Origin: Micromonospora sp. MP36
GTDB lineage: Bacteria > Actinomycetota > Actinomycetes > Mycobacteriales > Micromonosporaceae
Assembly: GCF_008119785.1 (NCBI RefSeq)
Contig: NZ_VSFA01000019.1
Coordinates: 1-64,000 of the forward strand
Direction: 5' to 3'
Length of the DNA: 64,000 bases
The notes beneath the pieces were generated by a model. The model saw only the letters and a program-made list of their open reading frames with translations. It made no database searches and was not told where the DNA came from. Position numbers and translations under genes: made by a program. Every line of letters begins with the position of its first letter. Position 1 is the first letter of the stretch. This document shows positions 26,499 through 35,160 of this stretch, piece by piece.

Positions 26499-27359
26499 TC
26501 AGGTGCCGGGGCGGCGGCCGAAGACGACCACCCGGGTACCGACCGAACCCAACTCCCAGAGCCGCACCGCGTCCTGGTGCAGCAGGTTCACGCAGCCGTG
26601 CGAGCCGATCGACCCGTTGTGCAGGTACGTGGTGGTCTCGTGGAAGCCGATGCCGCGGTTGAACCGCTGCCAGTACGGCAGCCACACCTCGTACGGGTTG
26701 GACCACTCCTTCAGGTTCCGGTTGGCGACGCGGTAGGTGCCGCTCGGGGTGGCGTACCCGCTCATGCCGGTGCGGGTGACCGTCGGGCCCATCACCACCT
26801 TGCCGCCCTTCATCGCCCAGACGGTCTGCCGGGTCAGGTCGACGCAGAAGGTGAGGCCGGAGCCGGCGTGGCAGCGGCTCACGTCGGTGGCGGCCAGGCG
26901 GCGTGCCACGTCGTACGTGGTGCCGCCGGCGCGCCCGGCCGCGGGGCTGATCCCGTACCGGCGCTGGAACTTCTTGATCGCGGCGCAGTCGGCGGCGGAC
27001 TGCTGCCCGTCCACGGTCACCGTCCCGAATCCGCCCAGCCTGGCCAGGTACGTCTCCACCTCGCGCTGCCGCTCGCCCTGCGGGCAGACCGGCTTCGGCG
27101 TGGTGCTCGGCTTCGGCTTCGTCGACCGGGTCGGTTTCGGACTGGCCGCCCAGCTGGGCGACGTCGACGGGGACGACGTCCGCTGGTCGGGCGTGGGCGT
27201 CGCGCTCGCCCCCGATGCCCTTTCCGTCACGGCGACGGGCGCCGGAGCGGCCGCCCCGGATCCGTCGTCGCCCTGCGGATCGAGCGCGCACGCACCGACG
27301 CCGACCAGCACGACCGCCGCCAGGCTGACGACCCGGGCAGCGAACCGGAAACGCTTCAT
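26499..27359 (-). CDS. L,D-transpeptidase lipoprotein (YkuD domain)
   Basis: 286 residues. A signal peptide with lipobox VGAC (Cys ~24) is followed by a Ser/Thr/Pro linker, a peptidoglycan-binding-like segment (AADCAAIKKFQRRYGI), and a YkuD catalytic domain with HNGSIGSHGCVN (nucleophile Cys ~256). These enzymes make 3-3 cross-links in peptidoglycan outside the membrane. It is divergent from the XPB gene. ATG 27359 is chosen by the signal peptide. Confidence 0.9.
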   Translation of the reverse strand: MKRFRFAARVVSLAAVVLVGVGACALDPQGDDGSGAAAPAPVAVTERASGASATPTPDQRTSSPSTSPSWAASPKPTRSTKPKPSTTPKPVCPQGERQREVETYLARLGGFGTVTVDGQQSAADCAAIKKFQRRYGISPAAGRAGGTTYDVARRLAATDVSRCHAGSGLTFCVDLTRQTVWAMKGGKVVMGPTVTRTGMSGYATPSGTYRVANRNLKEWSNPYEVWLPYWQRFNRGIGFHETTTYLHNGSIGSHGCVNLLHQDAVRLWELGSVGTRVVVFGRRPGT

Positions 27360-27531
27360 GGGCCCTCCCCTGGACAGACGTTCCCTTCCTAGACGTACGA
27401 GACGGATGTCCCGTTGCCTTCTCGGCGTGACTTTTTTCGGACACCTCCGGACGTGCAACACTGGATGGTCCGCCTTCGGCAGGTCAGCGCCGTGCGGGCG
27501 AGGAGAATCCGGCAAACGAAAGGACGCTGGG

Positions 27532-29211
27532 GTGAGCGGTGGACCACTGATCGTGCAGTCGGACAAGACCCTGCTGCTGGAGATCGACCACCCCGACGCG
27601 CAGGCGTGCCGGATGGCCATCGCGCCCTTCGCCGAGTTGGAGCGCTCTCCCGAGCACGTGCACACCTACCGGCTCACCCCGCTGGGCCTGTGGAACGCCC
27701 GGGCCGCCGGCCACGACGCCGAGGGCGTGGTGGACTCCCTGATCAAATACTCCCGCTACCCGGTGCCGCACGCGCTGCTGGTCGACGTGGCCGAGACCAT
27801 GGACCGGTACGGCCGGCTCCAGCTCGTCAACGACCCGGCGCACGGCCTGGTGCTACGCGCGCTGGACCGGGTGGTGCTGATCGAGGTCGCCAAGAGCAAG
27901 AAGCTCGCCGGGATGCTCGGCGCGAAGCTCGACGACGACACGATCGCGGTCCACCCGTCGGAGCGGGGCCGGCTCAAGCAGGCGCTGCTCAAGCTCGGCT
28001 GGCCGGCGGAGGACCTGGCCGGATACGTGGACGGCGAGGCGCACCCGATCGAGCTGGCCGAGGCCGGCAAGGACGGCGTGAAGCCGTGGACGCTGCGGTC
28101 GTACCAGCGGGAGGCCGTGGAGGCGTTCTGGGCCGGCGGGTCCGGCGTGGTGGTGCTCCCCTGCGGCGCCGGCAAGACGCTGGTCGGGGCGGCGGCGATG
28201 GCCGAGGCGAAGGCGACCACCCTGATCCTGGTGACGAACACGGTCGCCGGCCGGCAGTGGAAGCGGGAGCTGATCGCCCGCACCTCCCTGACCGAGGAAG
28301 AGATCGGCGAATACTCCGGCGAGCGCAAGGAGATCCGCCCGGTCACCATCGCCACGTACCAGGTGCTCACCTCGCGCAAGAAGGGCGCGTTCACCCACCT
28401 GGACCTGTTCGGCGCCCGCGACTGGGGCCTGGTCGTCTACGACGAGGTGCACCTGCTGCCCGCGCCGATCTTCCGGTTCACCGCGGACCTCCAGGCCCGC
28501 CGCCGGCTGGGGCTGACCGCGACGCTGGTCCGCGAGGACGGCCGCGAGGGCGACGTGTTCAGCCTGATCGGCCCCAAGCGGTACGACGCGCCGTGGAAGG
28601 ACATCGAGGCGCAGGGCTGGATCGCCCCGGCCGAGTGCACCGAGGTACGGGTCACCCTGACCGACGCCGAGCGGATGGCGTACGCGACGGCGGAGGCCGA
28701 GGAGCGCTACCGGATGGCGGCGACGGCCCGGACCAAGCTGCCGGTGGTGAAGGCGCTGGTCGACCGGCACCCGAACGAGCAGGTCCTGGTCATCGGCGGC
28801 TACATCGACCAGCTCCACCAGCTCGGGGAATACCTGGACGCACCGATCGTGCAGGGCTCGACCACCAACAAGGAGCGCGAGCGCCTCTTCGACGCATTCC
28901 GCTCGGGCGAGGTGCGCACCCTGGTCATCTCGAAGGTCGGCAACTTCTCCATCGACCTGCCCGAGGCGGCGGTCGCGATCCAGGTGTCCGGCACGTTCGG
29001 CTCCCGGCAGGAGGAGGCGCAGCGGCTCGGCCGGGTGCTGCGGCCGAAGGCCGACGGCCGGCAGGCGCACTTCTACACGGTGGTCTCCCGGGACACCATC
29101 GACACCGAGTACGCCGCCCACCGCCAGCGATTCCTCGCCGAGCAGGGGTACGCGTACACGATCGTGGACGCCGACGACGTCCTCGGCCCGTCGCTGCCTT
29201 CCTTCGACTGA
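27532..29211 (+). CDS. XPB-type DNA repair helicase
   Basis: A 559-residue SF2 helicase of the bacterial XPB/ERCC3 family (Rv0861c-like): an N-terminal damage-recognition-like region (~1-180), Walker A PCGAGKT (210-216), DEVH box (304-307), motif III TATLVRED, and motif VI QEEAQRLGRVLRP. It unwinds DNA 3-prime to 5-prime with ATP. GTG 27532 has AAAGGA 9 nt upstream. It forms a conserved neighbourhood with the helicase-associated gene at 23629, which suggests a shared repair or transcription role (inferred). Confidence 0.92.
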   Translation: MSGGPLIVQSDKTLLLEIDHPDAQACRMAIAPFAELERSPEHVHTYRLTPLGLWNARAAGHDAEGVVDSLIKYSRYPVPHALLVDVAETMDRYGRLQLVNDPAHGLVLRALDRVVLIEVAKSKKLAGMLGAKLDDDTIAVHPSERGRLKQALLKLGWPAEDLAGYVDGEAHPIELAEAGKDGVKPWTLRSYQREAVEAFWAGGSGVVVLPCGAGKTLVGAAAMAEAKATTLILVTNTVAGRQWKRELIARTSLTEEEIGEYSGERKEIRPVTIATYQVLTSRKKGAFTHLDLFGARDWGLVVYDEVHLLPAPIFRFTADLQARRRLGLTATLVREDGREGDVFSLIGPKRYDAPWKDIEAQGWIAPAECTEVRVTLTDAERMAYATAEAEERYRMAATARTKLPVVKALVDRHPNEQVLVIGGYIDQLHQLGEYLDAPIVQGSTTNKERERLFDAFRSGEVRTLVISKVGNFSIDLPEAAVAIQVSGTFGSRQEEAQRLGRVLRPKADGRQAHFYTVVSRDTIDTEYAAHRQRFLAEQGYAYTIVDADDVLGPSLPSFD

Positions 29212-29550
29212 TCTGTTCCTGGTCAGCTCCGTTTGCGGCACGTTGCGGTGTCCGGGTGACCCCGACGCCCCGATGTCCCGCAAACGGGGTCGATCGCGGT
29301 GCTCGCGACGGGCGACCGCGGCGGGAGCGACTGTCCCTCGCGCTCGCTACGAACTTGATGTCGTAAACGATTCACCCGTCAGCGCTCGCTTCGGGCGCCG
29401 TCCGGCGGCCCTGGGGCGCTGGTGAATGACCGCTGTCTCATCGGGTACGCGGGCTGCGGATACGCGAAGGATCAGGCCGGTGGAGCCGCGCCCGCTGCCA
29501 TGCTGCGGCGCGGTGGCCGATCTGACGTACCGAGAAGAGAGGCCCATGCG
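29212..29550. other. Intergenic stretch with a repeat copy
   Basis: No recognisable gene. It holds imperfect inverted sequences around gtttgcggcacgttgc / cccgcaaacggg just after the helicase stop (possible terminator), and the third copy of the GCTACGAACTTGATG repeat at 29346-29374, followed by GC-rich sequence leading to the RBS of a small ORF. Confidence 0.6.
29346..29374 (+). repeat. Third copy of the GCTACGAACTTGATG repeat
   Basis: This 29-base copy matches 21161-21189 except at two positions: T for A after GATG, and A for G after CGT. No inverted partner is found near it. It lies upstream of a small RBS-preceded ORF, as does the copy at 21161. Confidence 0.8.
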
Positions 29551-29676
29551 ATGAGAGACCGAATCCTCAAGGGGTTGAAGCGGAAGGCAAACACGATCAT
29601 GGTGCGTCGCAGACGCAGGGATTCCATGATCAGCAAGCGGGGCCGCTCCCGCAGGCCCGGCCGGCTCTTCCAATGA
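29551..29676 (+). CDS. Possible 41-residue highly basic protein
   Basis: ATG 29551 follows GAAGAGAGG at 8-nt spacing. The product begins MRDRILKGLKRKANTIMVRR and ends RRPGRLFQ, about 40 percent Arg/Lys, without a membrane segment. No family recognised. It could be a small nucleic-acid-binding protein, an antimicrobial-like peptide, or a non-coding coincidence. Confidence 0.4.
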   Translation: MRDRILKGLKRKANTIMVRRRRRDSMISKRGRSRRPGRLFQ

Positions 29677-29714
29677 GCACACCACCCGGGCTGATGACCG
29701 GGTGACATCACGGG

Positions 29715-29744
29715 CTGATACCGAGGCATCCCGCTCCGTATAGT
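29715..29744 (+). promoter_or_regulatory. Sigma-70-like promoter of the lysyl-oxidase gene
   Basis: CTGATA (29715-29720) and TATAGT (29739-29744) are separated by 18 bp in an AT-richer stretch. They lie 40 bp upstream of the ATG at 29784, which has GAGGGGG at 10-nt spacing. Confidence 0.55.
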
Positions 29745-29783
29745 GTGGCTTTCACGGCCACCTATATTGAGGGGGATGCGCGT

Positions 29784-31100
29784 ATGCGTACCTCGGTATC
29801 AGGGCGTTTTTCATCAGGGCGGACCCGGCGGGCCGGGGCGGTGCTCGCGGCCGGTCTGCTGGCCGTCGCCGGCACCGCGCTGCCGCGGGCGGCGCAGGCC
29901 GCCGAGCCGGGCCAGCTGACGGTCGCGTCGGACGGGCCAGCCTCGTACTGGACGGGCGCGGTCCGCAGCGACGGGCCCGGCACCCGGGGCGTTCCGGAGT
30001 GCCGGACGGTCCACTGCGACAAGCTGCGGCTCAAGGTCGACCTCCCGGCTCGCACCTGGACCCGCCCCGGCGGGGTGCAGGTGGCGATCCGGTGAGACGG
30101 CGCCACCGAAGGCGGCCTCGGCCTCTTCGTCTACCGGGGCGGGGAGCTGGTGGCGAAGTCCACCGCCGGCGTCGGCACCGCCCAGTCGGTCATCATCCCG
30201 TCCGCACGCAACGGCTCCTACGACGTGTACGTCTCGTACGGGGTCACCTTCGGCGCGGTGGACCCGGACCCGGTCATCGCCTACCAGGGCCTGGCCGAGG
30301 TCGAGTACAAGCCGGCGGTGCAACCGGTACGCGACCTGCTGCCGGACCTCAAGTCACTGCCGCAGGAGAACGTCACCTACGACAACCCGGGCACCATCTT
30401 CGGGGACACCGCCGAACCGGGGCAGTCGTGCTTCGACAGCGAGCGCAGCGAGCAGGGCGCCCGCCAGTGCCTCCGGTTCGACCAGGTGCTGCAGAACGCC
30501 GGAACCGGCCCGGTGGAGCTGCACTACTCCCGGGAGTCCGGCGTCTTCCAGGACGAGGACGTGTGGCAGCGGATCTACCGCTCCGACTCGACGTGGCAGG
30601 ACGTGTCGGCCGGTCAGGTCGAGTTCCACCCGATCCACGGGCACTACCACTTCAAGGGGTTCGCGCAGTCCGAGCTGTGGCTGGCGGACACCACGGGCAA
30701 GGTCGTCGGCAGCGCGCCGGCCGCCGTGGCGGACAAGGTCAGCTTCTGCATCGCCGACACTGACCTGATCGGCTGGGGCACCAAGGGGGACGCGGCTCTG
30801 TCGTACCCGGCCCCGGCTTGCCTGGACCCGAAGTCGACCAGCGGCGGCCGGGACTACTTCGACATGGGCATGTCGCCGGGCTGGGCGGACCGCTACAACT
30901 GGTACCTCCCCGACCAGATGATCGACACGTACGGGCTGGCGGACGGGACGTACGTGCTGTTCACGACGGTGGACCCGGACGGCAAGCTCAGCGAGTCCGA
31001 CGAGGGCAACAACTGCTCGTCGGTGATTGTGGAGCTTGCGGGGTTGGCGACCAGCCAGCCGCAGGCGCAGTTGCGGGGCGTCGGCCCGGCCTGCCCCTAA
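29784..31100 (+). pseudogene. Secreted lysyl-oxidase-family gene with in-frame TGA
   Basis: A twin-Arg-free signal peptide (RRAGAVLAAGLLAVAGTALP, AQA cleavage) starts a reading frame that stops at TGA 30093-30095, after residue 103 (GVQVAIR). The same frame then continues without interruption to 31100 (DGATEGGLGLFVYRGGELV onward). It includes a lysyl-oxidase-like copper region HPIHGHYHFKGFAQSEL and a C-terminal CARDB-like end (DPDGKLSESDEGNNCSS). Family logic predicts Trp (TGG) at the TGA, so a single G-to-A change explains it. The full product would be 438 residues. Start at ATG 30150 would give a truncated product without a signal peptide. Confidence 0.85.
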
Positions 31101-31118
31101 ACCGCTCGGGGCTCACGA

Positions 31119-31150
31119 GAGGCGGTGTCATCCTGCGGTGGCACCGCCTC
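31119..31150. terminator. Terminator hairpin after the lysyl-oxidase gene
   Basis: Arms gaggcggtg (31119-31127) and caccgcctc (31142-31150) pair perfectly, 19 bp after the stop codon. Confidence 0.65.
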
Positions 31151-31419
31151 GGGCTGCTAGCCCACACCATGCCCAACCAGCCGTCGACTCTCGGCCGACT
31201 GCGATGACCACAACCATGGTTCGACCGCCGGCCCTGCCAGGTGAAGCCGCCCCCTGAAACCGCGGGCCTCCAGGCCCGCCGCCCGGCCCGGCCTGACCGC
31301 GGCGCTGGTTCGCGAGGACGCCCATAAGCCGGACCTGACGCCCGCCGGGGGGGCCTGGTCGCCGTTGCCGACTGGTGTCAGCCGATGTCGCCTCGTGCTC
31401 TCACGAACCGCCAATACCG
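31151..31419. other. Intergenic stretch with a second hairpin
   Basis: Together with 31101-31150 this makes about 320 bp without a gene. It contains a perfect 8-bp hairpin gcgggcct-cc-aggcccgc at 31262-31279. No promoter, ORF or repeat is otherwise convincing. Confidence 0.5.
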
Positions 31420-31686
31420 ATGACGGACCGCTGGGTGATCCATCTGCCGGTGACCGCGCCCGACCTGCACCGGGCCCGGATCTTCGCCCGTACCGCCGCC
31501 CGGGTGTTGGCCCAGCTCAGCGCCCGGGTCGAGCCGGGCGGGGTGACCGTGTCGGCCGAGGACCAGCAGTGCGTACGCCATTGGGTGTTCTGCGACCGGC
31601 CGCTGCCCGGCGGCGGGCGGTGCGCGCTGCCGGTGGATCACACCTCGCCCTGCGCGCGGCGCGCGCCGTGGCTCAACCCGCGCTGA
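31420..31686 (+). CDS. Small Cys-containing protein of unknown function
   Basis: 88 residues, beginning TDRWVIHLPVTAPDLHRARI. The second half has four cysteines (QQCVRHWVFCDRPLPGGGRC and SPCARR) with His residues, a pattern that could bind zinc. No domain recognised. No clear RBS; in-frame codons upstream (from 31375) are possible. Confidence 0.5.
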   Translation: MTDRWVIHLPVTAPDLHRARIFARTAARVLAQLSARVEPGGVTVSAEDQQCVRHWVFCDRPLPGGGRCALPVDHTSPCARRAPWLNPR

Positions 31687-31743
31687 CCCGGCCAGGAACC
31701 GTCGCCCGGCTCCGCCGAGGTCAGCGCCGATAGCGGCGGTGGG

Positions 31744-32589
31744 TCATCCCCACCGCTCCGCGACGGCGGCCGCGTGTGCCGCGCCCACGGCCCGGCCGGC
31801 GCGGGCGGGTGCCGCCCGGGTCGCGGGCGACAGGGCGTTGGTGCCGAACGCGTCGACGGACGCCTGGTCGGCGCTGATCACGTGGACGGCGGCCGGGGCG
31901 AGCGCGGCGATCTCGGCGTTGAGGTCGCCCCACGGTTGCGGTGCGTCGCGGAGGACGGGCTGGATGATCAGCACCCGGTCGGCGCCGGCGGCCAGGTCGG
32001 CGTTGGTCATGGACCGCACCCCACCGTCCACATAGTGGCGGTCGCCGATCCCGACCGGCGGCCAGACGCCGGGCACCGCGCAGCTGGCGGCGACGGCGTC
32101 TAGCAGGGTGACGCCGGATTCGCGGGTGAAGACCGCTGCCTCGCCGGTCTCGGCGTCAACCGCGGGCAGCCGCATGTCCCGGTCGGGCCACGACTTGACC
32201 GGGAGGCGGGCGTCGATCGCGGCGAGCCGTACGGACGGGTGCACGGTCTGCGCGGCCAGCGCGAGCTGACCCAGCCGGCGGCGGGCGTCCTCGACGCCGG
32301 ACGCGTCGGCCAGCGCCGCGCCGTATTTGGCGAAGAGCTCCTCCGTGTTGACGTCGACCTCGATCTCAGCGGTCTCGGGGCGCAGCTGAGCTTCATACAG
32401 CTCGTCGAGCGGGATACCGCTGGTGATCTGGGCGGCGACGGAGGAACCGGCGGAGGTACCCACGATCAGATCGGCGGCGAGGACCTGCTCGGCGAGCGCT
32501 GGATCGACGTCGGCGATGCCGCGCAGGACGCCGAGTTCCCAGGCGATGCCGGCCACCCCGCCGCCGGCCAGCACGAGTGCGTTGCTCAT
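31744..32589 (-). CDS. Patatin-like phospholipase family protein
   Basis: 281 residues: the oxyanion loop LAGGGVAGIAWELGVL, the nucleophile elbow GTSAGS (Ser), and the dyad Asp in YVDGGVRSMTNAD. The family hydrolyses acyl chains of lipids; many bacterial members are cytosolic with unknown substrates. The ATG has GGAAGG 9 nt upstream. It is apparently monocistronic. Confidence 0.88.
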   Translation of the reverse strand: MSNALVLAGGGVAGIAWELGVLRGIADVDPALAEQVLAADLIVGTSAGSSVAAQITSGIPLDELYEAQLRPETAEIEVDVNTEELFAKYGAALADASGVEDARRRLGQLALAAQTVHPSVRLAAIDARLPVKSWPDRDMRLPAVDAETGEAAVFTRESGVTLLDAVAASCAVPGVWPPVGIGDRHYVDGGVRSMTNADLAAGADRVLIIQPVLRDAPQPWGDLNAEIAALAPAAVHVISADQASVDAFGTNALSPATRAAPARAGRAVGAAHAAAVAERWG

Positions 32590-32681
32590 GGCGTGAGCCT
32601 TCCACATGCTCCGACAGGCGTTCGTGGGTGACGGCGACCCCACCCGCCGATCCGGCCGGCTGTGACGACCGAGATTGCTGT

Positions 32682-33425
32682 CTATCCCTGGCCTGGATCT
32701 GGTTGGGGGGTTGTTTCGGGTTTGGTGTGGAGGACTTCGCGGGCCTGTTCGGCGGCGCGGGTGATGCTTTCGCTGATGAAGTCGAGGAAGCGGGCGATGT
32801 TCTCCAGGCGGGTGGCGGCGGGGGTGTGGGGGCCGAGGATGGTGACGCCTTGGCGTGCGGTTTCGACGAGTTGGTCGTTGGCTCGGGCGCTGGCGATCGT
32901 CGCCTGGTAGAAGAGTTCGTCGTCGACGATGTAGCGGTCGCGGCGGCGTTCGTCGCGTTCTCGCCGGACGAGGCTCTGGCTTTCCAGGAAGGCGATCGCT
33001 TTGGAGATGGACGCTGGGCTGACCTGGAGGCGCTGGGCGAGTTGGGAGGCGGTGAGGCTGCCCGCGTCGGTGGTGAACAGGCAGGTCAGCACCCGGGCTG
33101 TCATCTTGGGCAGGCCTGACGCCATGAGGACCGTGGTGAGCGTCTCCTCGTACTCGGCCACGGCCTCGGCGTCGCGTCCGTGTGGCTGGGGGACCGACTC
33201 CGACCCGCGGGTGGAGGCGGGCCGGCGCCGGTGTGCGCGGCGTTCGGTGGCGCGGTGGGCCAGGTCGGCGCGGTAGGCGGTGGGGCCGCCGTTGCGCATC
33301 ACCTCACGGGTGATCGTCGAGGTCGGACGGTCGAGGCGTCGGGCGATCTCGGCGTAGGGGAGGCTGTCGGCCAGCCCCAGCGCGATCTGCTGGCGTTCCT
33401 GCTGGGTGAGCCTGCCTCCCGGCAT
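32682..33425 (-). CDS. GbsR/MarR-type regulator with N-terminal IS30-like HTH
   Basis: 247 residues. Residues 1-65 (GGRLTQQERQQIALGLADSL, then IARRLDRPTSTITREVMRNG and YRADLAHRATERRAHRRR) match the N-terminal HTH of IS30-family transposases, without any catalytic DDE domain. Residues ~90-230 are a winged-helix GbsR/MarR domain (LTASQLAQRLQVSPASISKA, LVRRERDERRRDRY). It is divergent from the DUF4097 gene, the usual target neighbour. The ATG has GGGAGA upstream. Confidence 0.82.
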   Translation of the reverse strand: MPGGRLTQQERQQIALGLADSLPYAEIARRLDRPTSTITREVMRNGGPTAYRADLAHRATERRAHRRRPASTRGSESVPQPHGRDAEAVAEYEETLTTVLMASGLPKMTARVLTCLFTTDAGSLTASQLAQRLQVSPASISKAIAFLESQSLVRRERDERRRDRYIVDDELFYQATIASARANDQLVETARQGVTILGPHTPAATRLENIARFLDFISESITRAAEQAREVLHTKPETTPQPDPGQG

Positions 33426-33492
33426 CGCGTTCTCCCTGGTGATCCGTCGTGGTGGTCCCGTGGTCCCCGACCATAGCGTTCACTTCCCATCT

Positions 33493-33588
33493 ATTGCAAC
33501 GCTCGGCGCTGTCGCCGTTGCTTTGATTTCAGGGCCGTTGCAACGATTTCATGGGCTTGACCTGCCGAAACTGGGATTCTGTGCAACG
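33493..33588. promoter_or_regulatory. Repeated TTGCAACG sites in the divergent promoter region
   Basis: ATTGCAACG (33493-33501), the perfect palindrome CGTTGCAACG (33536-33545) and TGCAACG (33582-33588) recur between the divergent regulator (start 33425) and the DUF4097 gene (start 33664). They are good candidates for operators of the adjacent regulator. A TTGACC at 33557-33562 could be a -35 element for the DUF4097 gene. Confidence 0.5.
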
Positions 33589-33663
33589 AACGTGTTGTCG
33601 GGTTATGGAAAGCAACGTAGCGTTTCCGACATCAGAAACAACAACCGAGCATGGGAGAGCACG

Positions 33664-34329
33664 ATGCAGAAGTTCGACACCCCCGCCCCGATCTCCGCCG
33701 TCCTGGACATCCCCGCCGGACGCGTCCAGCTCATCGCCGCCGACCGCGCCGACACCACCGTCGAGGTCCGGCCCGCCAACCCCGCCAAGAGCCGCGACGT
33801 CCAGGTCGCCGAGCAGACCACCGTCGCCTACGCCGACGGCGTCCTGCGGATCCACACCCCCGCGCCCACAAACCAGCTCTTCGGCCCCTCCGGATCCCTG
33901 GAGATCACCGTCCAACTGCCCACCGGCTCCCACCTCGAGGCCAAGGCCGCCAGCTCCGAACTCCGCGGCGTCGGCCGCCTTGGCGACGTCGCCTTCGAAG
34001 GCGCGTACCGCCAGATCAAGATCGACGAGGCCGCGAGCGTCCACCTCACCGCGATCGACGGCGACGTCGAGGTCGGCCGGCTCAACGGCCCCGCAGAGAT
34101 CAGCACCGCACGCGGCGACATCCGCATCACCGAGGCCGTACGCGGCACGGTCGTGCTCCGCACCCAGTCCGGCGACATCTCGATCACCGCCGCCGCCGGC
34201 GTCTCGGCCACCCTGGACGCCGGCACCAGCCACGGCCGCATCAACAACGCCCTCAAGAACAACGGCACCACCGAACTCGACATCCACGCCACCACCTCCC
34301 ACGGCGACATCACCGCCCACAGCCGCTGA
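33664..34329 (+). CDS. DUF4097 beta-repeat protein
   Basis: 221 residues of short beta-strand repeats (ISTARGDIRITEA, LRTQSGDISITAA, ATTSHGDITAHSR) typical of DUF4097/adhesin-like beta-helix families. There is no signal peptide. In many actinomycetes such genes lie between a MarR/GbsR-type regulator and an ABC transporter; here only a stub of the ABC gene follows. The ATG has GGGAGAG upstream. Role unknown. Confidence 0.82.
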   Translation: MQKFDTPAPISAVLDIPAGRVQLIAADRADTTVEVRPANPAKSRDVQVAEQTTVAYADGVLRIHTPAPTNQLFGPSGSLEITVQLPTGSHLEAKAASSELRGVGRLGDVAFEGAYRQIKIDEAASVHLTAIDGDVEVGRLNGPAEISTARGDIRITEAVRGTVVLRTQSGDISITAAAGVSATLDAGTSHGRINNALKNNGTTELDIHATTSHGDITAHSR

Positions 34330-34423
34330 ACAAGCAGAACGAGGACCATCCGGCCGGGCCCACCACGATCGAGATCCTGTCGGTCGTGGTGGGCGACGTG
34401 GCCGTCCGTCCCGAGGGCCTGCG

Positions 34424-34459
34424 GTCCACGTGCAGGGCCTGAAGAAGTCGTACGAGACG
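34424..34459 (+). pseudogene. Stub of an ABC-transporter ATPase gene
   Basis: In one frame this reads VHVQGLKKSYET, the typical first strand of ABC ATPases (xxVxGLxKSYG). It stops making sense immediately afterwards and runs into the alpha/beta-hydrolase gene start. The position, right after DUF4097, is where a full ABC ATPase would be expected. It suggests deletion of the rest. The match is only about 12 codons long. Confidence 0.4.
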
Positions 34460-34482
34460 CCTAACCCGACCAGGTGGAGAAC

Positions 34483-35160
34483 ATGACGAAGAACAGCACC
34501 TCGACCAATTCGAGGTGGACCGGCATGGTGCCGGTCGACGATACGGCCCTCGCCGTCACCGACACCGGCGGTTGCGGTATCCCTGTGGTCTACCTCAATG
34601 GCCAGTTCGCCACTCAGGGGTACTGGCGACGGTCATCGCTGAACTGGGGACGGGGTGGCGGCACATCACCTACGACGAGCGGGCTCGCGGCAGATCGAAG
34701 CGTTCGGCGGACTATTCCTTCCAGGTCGCCGTCCGTGATGTCGATGCCGTTCTCGCGGCCAGGGGTGTGGAGCGGGCGCTGCTGGTGGGCTGCTCCTACG
34801 GAGCGGTCGTCGCGGCGCACTGGGCCAGCCGGAATCCGGACCGTGCCTTGGGCGCGGTCCTGGTTGACGGCGCGTTCCCCTACGACTGGCTCGACGAGGC
34901 TATGGAACAGCGGATCCGGAAGCTGTTTCGGCGGTTGGGCTGGTTCCTGCCGCTGCTACGCCCGACGGGCCTGGCCCCGCGGATGACCGCCGCGCAGCAG
35001 GCCGACAGCAACATCGAACTCGGCAAGCTCTCCCGCGAGCGCGAGTTGGGCCCCGTGCTGGACAACATCACCGTCCCGGCGCGGTACGTGGTTGCTTCGG
35101 GGACGTCCTTCGGCAGCCGCGGTGATGAGCAAGAACGGATACGCACCAGCGTCCCTGATC
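34483..35160 (+). pseudogene. Alpha/beta-hydrolase gene, 5-prime part (frameshifted)
   Basis: From ATG 34483 (RBS GGTGGAGA) the frame encodes the N-terminus (MVPVDDTALAVTDTGG, YLNGQFATQGYW). At about 34627 one base seems missing, and homology continues in another frame (TVIAELGTGWRHITYDERARG, nucleophile elbow VGCSYGAVVAA, GSRGDEQERIRTS). Near 35157 the gene is cut by the TnpB element. The missing C-terminus is found at 37263-37436. Confidence 0.85.

Noticed and set aside
30093-30095. TGA as a selenocysteine codon
   Set aside because: The position is expected to be Trp in this family context, no SECIS-like hairpin was evident just downstream, and no sel genes are seen.
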